The notes under the pieces were generated by a model. That model ran no database searches and was not told the DNA's origin. It was given only the letters and a program-made list of their open reading frames with translations. A stretch of 64,000 bases of DNA, taken from the NCBI RefSeq assembly GCF_041080675.1, contig NZ_CP163520.1, positions 8,461,501 to 8,525,500 on the forward strand. Direction: 5' to 3'. Origin of the DNA: Streptomyces sp. cg36. GTDB lineage: Bacteria > Actinomycetota > Actinomycetes > Streptomycetales > Streptomycetaceae. The first letter of the stretch is position 1. Every line of letters starts with the position of its first letter. Shown in pieces: positions 25,102 to 33,013 of this stretch. The position numbers were made by a program, and so were the translations under genes.

Positions 25102-25836
25102 TCAGCGGACGGTGGACTGGTACCAGTGCCGCCAGAACCGGGGCGAGGACAGGGCGAGGCGGGCGGTGACGGGGTTCTGCCACCACCACATGCGCCACGC
25201 GGGCCACTGGTCGTAGCGGCGGGTCGAGGGCCGCACCCGCAACTCATCGAGGATCCGCACGGGCTGTGCGGTGCGCTGTCCGTGGGCGGTCAGGCGGGCG
25301 AAGAACTCGACGTCCTCGCTCATGAACAGGTCCGGCCGGTAGCCGCCCACCTCCTGGAAGGCGGCCCGGGTGCAGAACTGGGCCACGCCCTGGGCGCCGC
25401 CCGTGCGGGTACGGTAGGCGTCCCACAACGCGCACAGCAGCTGGGCTGCGAACCGGGCCGGTGTGTAGAGCGGCGGGATGGCACCGCCCACGCACGGCCC
25501 GTGCGCCATCGCGGTCACACAGGCGGCGATGGCTTCCAGGGGCAGGGCCACGTCGGCGTCGGTGAAGAACAGGTAGCGGCCCAGAGCTGTACGGGCCCCG
25601 GTGTTGCGCACCCGGCCGATGCTGCGGACCGGTTCGCTGACCACGCGGGCACCAAGGGAACAGGCCACGGCAGCGGTCTGGTCGGTGCTGGCGTTGTCGA
25701 CGACGACGATCTCCCCGACCGCCCCCGAGAGGTGCTCCCAGTGCCGCAGGGCTGCGGTGACGGTGGGCAGATAGCGGGGCAGGTACGCGGCCTCGTTGAA
25801 TGCGGGGATGACCACCGACACCTCGGGCGCGGTCAT
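25102..25836 (-). CDS. glycosyltransferase, GT2-type
   Basis: 244 residues. EVSVVIPAFNEAAYLPRYL opens the GT-A fold, IVVVDNASTDQTAAVA and RYLFFTDADVALPLEAI give the nucleotide and DxD sites, and SEDVEFFARLTAHGQR is the acceptor ED motif. It is soluble, apart from a Trp-rich C terminus (WPAWRMWWWQNP) that may touch the membrane. The ATG at 25836 overlaps the upstream stop (ATGA). Confidence 0.88.
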   Translation of the reverse strand: MTAPEVSVVIPAFNEAAYLPRYLPTVTAALRHWEHLSGAVGEIVVVDNASTDQTAAVACSLGARVVSEPVRSIGRVRNTGARTALGRYLFFTDADVALPLEAIAACVTAMAHGPCVGGAIPPLYTPARFAAQLLCALWDAYRTRTGGAQGVAQFCTRAAFQEVGGYRPDLFMSEDVEFFARLTAHGQRTAQPVRILDELRVRPSTRRYDQWPAWRMWWWQNPVTARLALSSPRFWRHWYQSTVR

Positions 25837-26741
25837 ATGCGGATCCCTTGGTCGTGAAGGACGCGGTGGAGCCGGGCCGCCCACACGCGCTGGTCGCGGC
25901 GCTCGATGCGGGCGGCGAAGGTCCAGCCGCGCAGGGTCTGGAACACCACCAGCGCGTCCAGCAGGCGAGGGTCGAGGGGGCGGCCGTAGGCGGTGGTGAC
26001 GCTGGCGCGGGCGGCAGGGGTCAGGGCGTCGCAGGTGACCAGCGTCTGGGCCACGTCGTACTCGGGCACGCACAGCGTGGTGCCCTCGAAGTCCACCACC
26101 CGCACCCGCCCGGGCAGCTGGCCTTGAGTGCCTGCATCGGCGAGGTGTTCAAGGCCATCTGCCGCGATGACGTTGTCCCAGTGCAGATCGCCATGGCACC
26201 ACACGAAGGCGGCCGGGTCGGCGCACCCCCTGGCGATCACCTCCAGAGCGGGCTTGAGCCACGATGCCAGGCAGGAGGGACAGCGGCGGAGGACGGCGCG
26301 GGCCTGCTCGGTGATGCCGGGCGCCATCGGCACCCCGGCCGGCGGCGTGAGGGAGTGAAAGGCGCCCAGCAGCACACCCAGGCATCCCAGCGCCCCTTCT
26401 GGGGCGACCAGTCCGGCCCGGACGAGACCGCCCAGGGTGTGGGCACCGGCGTCCTCGCTGACCAGCGCGGTGGACGAGAAGCCCGGCACCGGGCCGGCAC
26501 CGATGACCTCCGGCACGTCCACGCGCCCGGACTCGGCAACCGCCCGCAGGGCAAGAGCTTCCGCGCCCGCGTCGTGCCGGGCACGCGGCGCGAACAGCTT
26601 CACCACGACCCTCCGCCCATCCGGCAGGACCACCCGGTACACCGACGTCAGCGGGCCCTGCGCGGCCCTGGTGACGCTCGCGGCGCAGGAGCCGGCCAGG
26701 ACTTCGCACGCGAGAGAGACGGCCGGGTAGTAACGGCTCAC
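25833..26741 (-). CDS. APH-fold phosphotransferase in the glycosyltransferase operon
   Basis: 302 residues. VYRVVLPDGRRVVVKLFAP is the ATP lobe, FVWCHGDLHWDNVIAADG the catalytic loop, and RVVDFEGTTLCVPEYDVAQ the metal site. The GTG at 26741 overlaps the GT8 stop (GTGA). Being inside the sugar operon, it probably phosphorylates a sugar or glycoside intermediate or the product (self-protection). This is the fourth APH-type kinase in an 11-kb stretch. Confidence 0.82.
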   Translation of the reverse strand: MSRYYPAVSLACEVLAGSCAASVTRAAQGPLTSVYRVVLPDGRRVVVKLFAPRARHDAGAEALALRAVAESGRVDVPEVIGAGPVPGFSSTALVSEDAGAHTLGGLVRAGLVAPEGALGCLGVLLGAFHSLTPPAGVPMAPGITEQARAVLRRCPSCLASWLKPALEVIARGCADPAAFVWCHGDLHWDNVIAADGLEHLADAGTQGQLPGRVRVVDFEGTTLCVPEYDVAQTLVTCDALTPAARASVTTAYGRPLDPRLLDALVVFQTLRGWTFAARIERRDQRVWAARLHRVLHDQGIRI

Positions 26742-27622
26742 CACAACCCGCCCGCAACGCCGACGGACCGGTCCCCGAGGCGCCCGAGCAGACGGAGAGT
26801 CCCCGCAGCGTGCGCCCGGTAGGCCCGGACCCCTTCGGTGACGGGGCAGGACGCCATCCACGGCTTGTGGCCGCCGACGAAGTGCAGGGCCGTCGCGTCC
26901 GCGTTCAGCGGGCGCCGCACGACACGTCGCGCCCAGTCACCGCGCTCCAGGAACCGGCCGATCTCGAACCGGTTGAACGCCGCGCCGACCGGGTGGACCC
27001 CGCCACTGGCCAGCAGCCACAGGTTCAGGGCGTCCTGGTCGTTGTGCAGGATGTGACGGCGCCACCGGACCAGGGCGGCCTCCACCCCCGCCCGCAGCCC
27101 GGCGAGGGCCGTTTCCGGCACCCAGAGCATCCCCGCGTTGAAGTAGGGCCGCCCCCGCAGCCGGGGCCACCGCTCGGCGACGCCGGGCAGCGCCGGACAC
27201 GCGCCGACAGCCGGGTTGAACTCGTCGCGCACCGCCCCGACACGGCCCTCTGGCAGGCTGTGAAGAGGACCGGACAGGTCCCCGGCCACCAGGACATCCG
27301 CGTCCACGTAGACCAGGTAGGGGCGGTCCACGAACTGCGCGGTGAACTGGAAGCGCAGGTAGGTGGTGACGGTGATGTACGCGCTGTCCGCCATCACGCT
27401 GGACGGCGACGGCGCCCGGTACTCAAGGCCGAACGAGGCGAACCCGCACCGGCGCGCCACGGCCGCCATGGTCTCGGCGTGCGGGCGGCTGAGATCCAAC
27501 GTCAGGACCCGCACCGCCACATCCCGCCGCACCGCCGCATCGAGGCCGTCGGCCAGCGAGGTGAGCGTGACCAGCGACGGCAGGAAGTACCCCTCATCAA
27601 CACACATACCGATCGCGTACAT
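26738..27622 (-). CDS. glycosyltransferase, GT8-type
   Basis: 294 residues from ATG 27622, which has GAGGAG 8 nt upstream. MYAIGMCVDEGYFLPSLVTL opens the fold, YLVYVDADVLVAGDL has the DxD at about 107-109, YFNAGMLWV and HNDQDALNLWLL follow, and HFVGGHKPWM is the GT8 HxxGxxKPW motif. Retaining enzymes of this family move Gal, Glc or GlcNAc. The frame stays open upstream to an ATG at 27925, so a longer form cannot be excluded. Confidence 0.85.
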   Translation of the reverse strand: MYAIGMCVDEGYFLPSLVTLTSLADGLDAAVRRDVAVRVLTLDLSRPHAETMAAVARRCGFASFGLEYRAPSPSSVMADSAYITVTTYLRFQFTAQFVDRPYLVYVDADVLVAGDLSGPLHSLPEGRVGAVRDEFNPAVGACPALPGVAERWPRLRGRPYFNAGMLWVPETALAGLRAGVEAALVRWRRHILHNDQDALNLWLLASGGVHPVGAAFNRFEIGRFLERGDWARRVVRRPLNADATALHFVGGHKPWMASCPVTEGVRAYRAHAAGTLRLLGRLGDRSVGVAGGLW

Positions 27623-27925
27623 GCCAGTACTCCTCGGGCAGAAGGAAAAACGGGGCTCCGGCGCCCGGCGGCTCGTGCCCGGGCCGGGCGCCGAAGCGGT
27701 CTCAGCGCCGCCGCCCTCACCGTCTTGGGCGGCATCCTTGCCGGGCGCGGCCACAGCGGCCCGCCCGCTGGACTGGCCGTAGGCGATGTTGCGGTCCAGC
27801 CGCACCACCATGCTCACCGGCACCCGCAATGCCGGGGCGGAAGAGGGCGGCAGCACCCGGCCGGCTGCGGTGCCCTGGGTCACCTGGTCGAGAGGGCTGG
27901 TTCTGCCTGTTCCGTGAGAGCGCAT
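27623..27925 (-). other. in-frame 101-codon extension upstream of the GT8 gene
   Basis: The frame of GT8 continues upstream without a stop to ATG 27925, with strongly coding third positions in roughly the first 60 codons (for example LRVPVSMVVRLDRNIAYGQS). The later part is Gly/Ala/Pro-rich and contains a hairpin. It could be an N-terminal domain of GT8, a leader or precursor segment fused in frame, or a separate short gene that lost its stop. No family recognised. Confidence 0.4.
27660..27692 (-). terminator. 10-bp GC-rich hairpin with downstream T-run
   Basis: GGCGCCCGGC at 27660-27669 pairs perfectly with GCCGGGCGCC at 27683-27692, with a 13-nt loop. On the minus strand it is followed about 10 nt later by TTTTT (27646-27650). 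It resembles an intrinsic terminator or attenuator between the upstream open frame and the GT8 start. The distance to the T-run is longer than ideal. Confidence 0.4.
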
Positions 27926-28039
27926 CGCGGTTCCGTTTCCGGGGCGTCGTCGCTGTCCGTGGGGAGAGGCTCGGCGGCGTTGCGTATGAGTGAACCGATG
28001 CGACACCCGGCCCGGAACTTCCGTGCCATGGTGGGGAGT

Positions 28040-28057
28040 TGAAATCCTTGAATTTCA
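28040..28057 (+). promoter_or_regulatory. palindrome TGAAAT-N6-ATTTCA upstream of the TPR regulator
   Basis: An A/T-rich perfect 6-bp inverted repeat in very G/C-rich DNA, 15 bp before the ATG at 28073. It lies in the divergent region shared with the glycosyltransferase operon. It is well placed as an operator, probably autoregulatory. Confidence 0.5.
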
Positions 28058-28072
28058 CGGAAGGCCCTCGCC

Positions 28073-29425
28073 ATGATCGCCAACCGCATCCCGAACACCG
28101 GCCTCCAGTCGCTGATCGGACAGGCGCGCTGGACCAACGGCGAATTCGCCCGGGCGGTCAACCGGGCAGGAGCCGAGAGCGGGCTCCAGCTGCGCTATGA
28201 CGACTCGTCCGTGTGTCACTGGCTCTCGGGCACGATGCCCCGGGCCCGGGTCCGCCCCGCCGTCCTCGAAGCGCTGTCACGCCGCCTGCACCGGCCCGTC
28301 ACCTCAACGGAGGCCGGATTCGGCCCACCACCGGACACCGCCGGCGGTCCCATGGATACCGTGGCAGGACTGATCGAATTGGGGAGCGCGGACATGGACC
28401 CATCCCGCCGGGCGGTACTGGGAGCTGCCGGACTGTTCACGGCAGCCCTGGCCATCCCGCAGTACGCGGAGGCCGCCGACCGCTTCCAAGCTCTCCAGCG
28501 CGACCCGCACCTTCGGATCGGTTACGGCGAGGTCGACACCGTGGTGGCGATGACGGAGAAGATCTCCGAGATCGACGACATGTTCGGCGGCCGCACTGCC
28601 CGGCCACTGGCCGCCGCGTTCCTCGTCAACACCCTCCTGCCCTACCTCAAGGCACAAGCACCCCAGGACGTGAGGGAGGCGATGCTGTCGGCCACCGCCG
28701 ACCACCTCTACCTGACCGGGTACATGGCCATGGACGAGCGCCACGATGGCCTTGCCCAGCGCTACTACGTCAAGGCCCTCGAAGTGGCCGGGGCCGCCAA
28801 GGACCACCTGACCTACTGCACCACCCTGCGCGGCATGAGCGTCCAGGCCGTGGACCTCGGCCACAGCCGCCTCTCCCTCCGCCTGGCCGACTCCGCCTCG
28901 GCCGCCTCCCCCCAGGCCGGTCCGCGCATGCTGGCCTTCCTCGCCGGGCAACAGGCCCACGCCGCCGCCCAGTCCGGCGACCGCACCACCGCCCTGGCCA
29001 AGATCCAGCAGGCCGAGACGGCCATGGAGAAAGCCGAGTCGAAGGCCCGGGCGTTCGGCTCCTACGACCCCTCCTCCCTCGCCTACCACGTCGCCCAAGT
29101 GCGCTATGAACTCGGCGACAAGGAAGCCTCGATCGCCTCCCTGGAGGACTCCGACCGCCTGCGCCACTCGGTGTACCGGCGTGGCCGGGTCCGTCACCTG
29201 GGGCTGCTCGCGGAACGCAAGGCCGAAGTCGGACGCCTGGAAGAGGCATGCGGCCACTGGAACCAGATGCTCGACGAGTACCCCCACGTGCAGTCCGGCC
29301 GGTGCGACGACCGCTTCCACGCGATGCGCGCGGCCCTTCGCCCGTACGGAAAGAATGCGCACGCCCGTGACGTCATGGACCGGGCCAGGGCGATAGCGGA
29401 ATCCCGCCACCCCACCTCCGCCTGA
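28073..29425 (+). CDS. TPR-type regulator with N-terminal HTH
   Basis: 450 residues. WTNGEFARAVNRAGAESGLQ and DDSSVCHWLSGTMPRARVRP form the HTH. A linker with DTVAGLIELGSADMDPSRRA precedes a Tat-like or helical segment and TPR repeats (HDGLAQRYYVKALEVAGAAK, LRGMSVQAVDLGHSRLSLRL, YHVAQVRYELGDKEASIASL). It is most similar in plan to the regulator at 12787, both having a D(M/L)xxxRRxxLxxA block at the HTH-TPR boundary. It is divergent from the glycosyltransferase operon and upstream of peptide/PIMT module 2, so it may control either. Confidence 0.85.
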   Translation: MIANRIPNTGLQSLIGQARWTNGEFARAVNRAGAESGLQLRYDDSSVCHWLSGTMPRARVRPAVLEALSRRLHRPVTSTEAGFGPPPDTAGGPMDTVAGLIELGSADMDPSRRAVLGAAGLFTAALAIPQYAEAADRFQALQRDPHLRIGYGEVDTVVAMTEKISEIDDMFGGRTARPLAAAFLVNTLLPYLKAQAPQDVREAMLSATADHLYLTGYMAMDERHDGLAQRYYVKALEVAGAAKDHLTYCTTLRGMSVQAVDLGHSRLSLRLADSASAASPQAGPRMLAFLAGQQAHAAAQSGDRTTALAKIQQAETAMEKAESKARAFGSYDPSSLAYHVAQVRYELGDKEASIASLEDSDRLRHSVYRRGRVRHLGLLAERKAEVGRLEEACGHWNQMLDEYPHVQSGRCDDRFHAMRAALRPYGKNAHARDVMDRARAIAESRHPTSA

Positions 29426-29842
29426 CCAGGAGACAGTCGGCACACATTCAGTCGCCCAACAGCGTAGGGATTTGCGCGCGCCTCTCCCGCGGGTAGCTGG
29501 AGAAGGCCACAGGCCGGGTCCTCCAGACCTCGCACAGATCCCTCCCGTGCCCGGCGGCAGGCAGATCGTGAGGCCGCTCATGCCCCCTGACAGATCGGAC
29601 GCCGAGGGCCGCGACGTCGGACTCACCGGCCCCTTCTGCGACGTTGAGTGCTTCGAGGAAAGCCTGACGGCGTACTTCTCCCGTCCCGGCTGGACCGCCG
29701 CCCGCGGCTTCGAGGACGGCGAACCGGCCGGACGTCACGCCGGGCGGACACGGACTGGGGCGGCCGGATCGTGCTCTGGCCCCGGTCCGCCGGTTCCCGC
29801 TACGGTCCTGCGTACCGGCAGATGGCGGAAAAGGGGCAGGAG
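29426..29842 (+). other. 417 bp with a possible decayed gene and leader of module 2
   Basis: From ATG 29580 a frame with good codon pattern (FCDVECFEESLTAYFSRPGW, then TAARGFEDGEP) runs about 50 codons. The coding signal then continues in another frame (RADTDWGGRIVLWPRSAGSR). This looks like a short gene with a frameshift. The remainder carries the promoter region of the peptide gene at 29843. Confidence 0.3.
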
Positions 29843-29986
29843 ATGGCGGGCGGAGACGGCAAGGACGGCGGCTCGGGGCAGCACCGCAAGGACGACCCGC
29901 CGCTGTCGGGCGGGAATCCGCCCCCCGACAATTCCGACGGCCGGGTGGAGAACCCGGGAAGCGGATCGGGTAAGCGCCGCAAGTGA
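29843..29986 (+). CDS. 47-residue Gly/Asp-rich peptide, candidate RiPP precursor (module 2)
   Basis: Encodes 47 residues beginning MAGGDGKDGGSGQHRKDD, then PPLSGGNPPPDNSDGRVEN and a basic tail ending GKRRK. No cysteines. AAGGGG lies 6 nt before the ATG at 29843; an in-frame ATG at 29822 lacks such a site. The stop overlaps the PIMT-like start (TGATG). D29-N30 and D32-G33 are the kind of Asp-Asn/Asp-Gly pairs that readily form aspartimide. It has the same length as the module 1 peptide but little sequence identity. Confidence 0.65.
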   Translation: MAGGDGKDGGSGQHRKDDPPLSGGNPPPDNSDGRVENPGSGSGKRRK

Positions 29987-31113
29987 TGACGGACCATCGC
30001 CTGCGGTCCGCAGCGGACCGGATGGATACCGCCATGCGGGAGCGGGGCCTGTGGCCGGACGCGGACAGCCCGTGGGTCCGCGACGCGATGACGGCGCTTG
30101 CACGGCACGCGTTCACGCCGGACACCGTCTGGTCCTGGAACGGTTATGTATGGGTGCCGGCCGACCGTAGTGCCGACCCCGAGCGCTGGGCTGATCTTGT
30201 CTACCCGGGGCCCGACGACTCCACCGTCATCCAGGTCACCGACGGCTTGCCCACCTCCAGCCTGTCCTGCGTGGCGGTGGTCGCCGACATGCTGGACTCC
30301 CTGGTGCCCCAGCCCGGGCACCGGGTCCTGGAACTGGGCACCGGCGCGGGCTGGAACGCGGCCCTGCTCGCCCACCGCACCGGACCCACCGGCCAGGTCG
30401 TCTCCGTGGAGGCCGACCCCGTACTGGCCGAGGCCGCCGCGCAACGCCTGAAGGCGAACGGCTGCGACGTGGAGGTCCGCTGCGGCGACGGCCGCCTCGG
30501 CGCACCCGATCGCGGCCCGTACGACCGGGTGATCGCCACCTACGCCGTCGACACCGTTCCCTGGGCCTGGATCCAGACGACGCGAGGAGGCGGACGCGTC
30601 GTCTACCCCTGGGGCCGCATGGGGCACTTCGCGCTCACCGTCGCCGACGACGGCCAGTCCGCCACCGGCTGGCTCCAGGGCCTGGCCCTGTTCATGCCCG
30701 ACCGCCACACCACCCCGACCACCCCGCAACCGCCCCCACCCCGGCTAGGCGATCAGGCCCAGTTCACGGACACCGAGCTCCTCACCGACCTCGCCGCAGG
30801 GCACCTTCTGTTCGCGCTGCGCGTCTCCCACCCCCACATCCTCATCACCGTCGACCAGCAGGACGGCCGCCCTCGCGTGGACCTGCGTGACGGCACCGGG
30901 CGCACGGGGCACGCCGAAGCGACCACCGCCACCGATGTGCGGTTCGCGGGCAACGCGGCGGACCTGTGGCCCGACCTGCGCGCCGGCTATCAGCTCTGGC
31001 GCGAGCACGGGCGTCCCGAACAGTGGGACTTCGGCATGACCGTCACCCCCCTCACCCAAACAGTCTGGGTGCACAGCCCAAAGACGGGCTCCTACACGCA
31101 AGGACCCCACTGA
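29986..31113 (+). CDS. PIMT/PCMT-like methyltransferase, peptide-associated (module 2)
   Basis: 375 residues, far longer than housekeeping PIMT. N-terminal FTPDTVWSWNGYVWVPADRS resembles module 1 (FVPDQVWWPQRGEDG). The active-site block PTSSLSCVAVVADML is near 89-103, SAM motif I VLELGTGAGWNAALLAHR near 114-131, and VVSVEADPVLAEAAAQRL follows. About 150 C-terminal residues form an extra domain (LLFALRVSHPHILITVDQQD). It is translationally coupled to the 47-residue peptide gene. Role as aspartimide-forming enzyme is inferred from architecture. Confidence 0.82.
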   Translation: MTDHRLRSAADRMDTAMRERGLWPDADSPWVRDAMTALARHAFTPDTVWSWNGYVWVPADRSADPERWADLVYPGPDDSTVIQVTDGLPTSSLSCVAVVADMLDSLVPQPGHRVLELGTGAGWNAALLAHRTGPTGQVVSVEADPVLAEAAAQRLKANGCDVEVRCGDGRLGAPDRGPYDRVIATYAVDTVPWAWIQTTRGGGRVVYPWGRMGHFALTVADDGQSATGWLQGLALFMPDRHTTPTTPQPPPPRLGDQAQFTDTELLTDLAAGHLLFALRVSHPHILITVDQQDGRPRVDLRDGTGRTGHAEATTATDVRFAGNAADLWPDLRAGYQLWREHGRPEQWDFGMTVTPLTQTVWVHSPKTGSYTQGPH

Positions 31114-31235
31114 CCGCACTGGATGCCGCTCGGGTTCGATGCCCTCTTCCGGTCCCGCGCCCCTCCTTGTCCGGGGACCGCGCAGATGACGGCCGGTCCG
31201 TGGTGGTCGGGGACCACGGAGCTCCTCGGCCCGTG

Positions 31236-31820
31236 CTACTGGGGCCCGCGGGCCTTCGGCTTGTCCGGGGCAGCTGCTGCGCTCCGTGCCTCGTCCATCG
31301 CTGCGGCGAAGCCGGGATCCCGGCGCCGTTTCTGGTAGACCGCCGCGTTGGTCACCCCGGCCGCAGCGGATGCCGGACCGACCTTGCCCTGCCGGCGCAG
31401 GGTGTCGAGGAACACCTTCACCCGCTCGGGCGTGAACTTGGAGTACCGCTTCACCGTCTGCCGCACGCCCACCGACGCCGTCACCGCGTCGCACGCCGCC
31501 GCGAAAGACGCGTCCTGCGCACGGCACCCCCCGACCCGGGCGGTGCCGTCGAAGAGGACGTTCTCCGCGACCGTCGGGGTCAGCCCCAGCGCGAGGAGGC
31601 GCAGGTACTCGGCGCGCGCGGCCATGCCTGCCGCGCCCATCGCGTAGGGGTCGTTCCCGCCGAGCGCGAGCAGCAGGGAGGTGTCGGTACGGGCTGCCGC
31701 GTACACCGCCCGCGGACCGAGCCCGAGGGCATCGGCGGCATCCGCCTGGTCCTCGCCGCTGCGCAGCCGCTCGATAAAGCGGTGGATGTCGTTCGGGGTG
31801 AGCGGTTCGGGCATGGCCAT
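31236..31820 (-). CDS. HTH protein of terminase-small-subunit/resolvase-like type
   Basis: 194 residues. Two HTH-like units: GEDQADAADALGLGPRAVYAAAR near 22-44, and GKVGPASAAAGVTNAAVYQKRRR near 144-166. The latter pattern is typical of phage terminase small subunits and IS630-like heads. The middle contains helices (AEYLRLLALGLTPTVAENVL). It ends 122 bp from the convergent PIMT-like gene. Function unknown; a DNA-binding role is likely. Confidence 0.65.
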   Translation of the reverse strand: MAMPEPLTPNDIHRFIERLRSGEDQADAADALGLGPRAVYAAARTDTSLLLALGGNDPYAMGAAGMAARAEYLRLLALGLTPTVAENVLFDGTARVGGCRAQDASFAAACDAVTASVGVRQTVKRYSKFTPERVKVFLDTLRRQGKVGPASAAAGVTNAAVYQKRRRDPGFAAAMDEARSAAAAPDKPKARGPQ

Positions 31821-31835
31821 CAGGCTAAGGGCCTG

Positions 31836-32051
31836 TCAGCGAAGCCGCAGCACCTCGACCTGCTGCTCCAGCGACAGGCCGTCGACGAAGCGGGCCTCTC
31901 CGAAGCGATGCCGCTTGTCCTGCAGCGCTTCATCCCGAGTGGAGCCGGACAGAGTGACCCAGGCCGCCGTGCACCAGGGCTCTCCGCGGAATACATGCAG
32001 ATCGCCGTGGGAGAAGCAGAAAGCGTAGGTGTCCGGTGCGTCAGTCATCAT
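31836..32051 (-). CDS. small hypothetical protein
   Basis: 71 residues starting MMTDAPDTYAFCFSHGDLHV, with a short alpha/beta pattern and no known family. GGAAG stands 5 nt before the ATG pair at 32051/32048. It is 15 bp upstream of the HTH gene in the same direction, so probably the first gene of a two-gene operon. Confidence 0.6.
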   Translation of the reverse strand: MMTDAPDTYAFCFSHGDLHVFRGEPWCTAAWVTLSGSTRDEALQDKRHRFGEARFVDGLSLEQQVEVLRLR

Positions 32052-32636
32052 CGCTTCCTTCGGTAGCAACCTTCAGCGACAGCTCAACACCTCGTGAGAA
32101 CACCACCAGTATCCACGGGGGAACCCGCTCATCACGGGCACCCCCGGAACGCATTCCGCACCGGCCCTGATCAGCCCGCAGCCGGTGCGCAACACCACCG
32201 TCCCCGCCCAATGGAGCGGCTGACTGCCGTGGCAGAACCTCCCGGGCCGTGGCTCGTTGGAGGGAATGTCCCTGCGTTCCCGGGACACACTCAGAGCCTC
32301 CGGCACCACCACCCCGCTGCGAGGCTCTGAGTCATGACCGGCGCCCACCGCCGCGACAGGCTGGCAGGCGGTGCGTGCTGCGTGAGTGCCGGTCCGAGGT
32401 GGCGTCCGCCCGGGTGGTTGAAGCGTACGGAGGCGGGCGTGTCGCTGTACGGCGGGCAGCGGTGTCCGCCACCGTGGACTGCGCCGGGCCACCCCTTTTC
32501 CCGCACGGCTTTTGGGAGCCCGGGGGAGGGGCTGGTTCCGGCTTCTGGCCTCGGTCCTTCCGCTCGCTCACGCCAGGGACATCGGCCACGGTGCGCGCTC
32601 GCTCGGGACGCGCACCGTGGCACCCACCCATCAGCG
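32052..32636. other. gene-poor 585 bp
   Basis: Codon pattern does not support a gene on either strand. Long frames here are G/C-driven. It probably contains debris related to the decayed gene just to the right. Confidence 0.3.
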
Positions 32637-32973
32637 ACGCCCCCGCCACCCGGAACCCGTGAGGCCCTGTAGGCAGGACCCGTTCCTCCAGGCCGACGTG
32701 CTGGGTCTGAACCGGGTGGCCGACGCGGGCCGCAACGCCGGCGAGCGGCTGGCCGCGGACACCCCGGGGTGCAGCCCGCAGTGGCTTCCTCCCCTTCGGA
32801 GTCAGCCCGTCGTTGACGGCGAGAGGCACCGCCGTGGGTCTTGTCCCGCAACGATCGGATAGCCGAGTCCGGCAGCACTGTGGCCGGGCCTCCTCGATCT
32901 GTCCGACAAAGGCGATGTTGTGGAGGCGGACGATGCCGAGCCTGGCGTGAGGGTCCCCGTTGCCCTCGGCCAC
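32637..32973 (-). pseudogene. decayed gene, frameshifted
   Basis: Starting at GTG 32971-32973, the coding pattern is strong for 30 codons (DPHARLGIVRLHNIAFVGQI). It then moves to another frame (TVLPDSAIRSLRDKTHGGAS) and returns further on as RVGHPVQTQHVGLEERVLPT. The last block resembles TVQVEQVGLEERVVHT encoded on the minus strand near 36320. So at least two frameshifts separate pieces of one old gene. Function unknown. Confidence 0.4.
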
Positions 32974-33013
32974 ACCGTGATCCTTCCACCGGGTTGGCCC
33001 GTCCGGGACAGCG

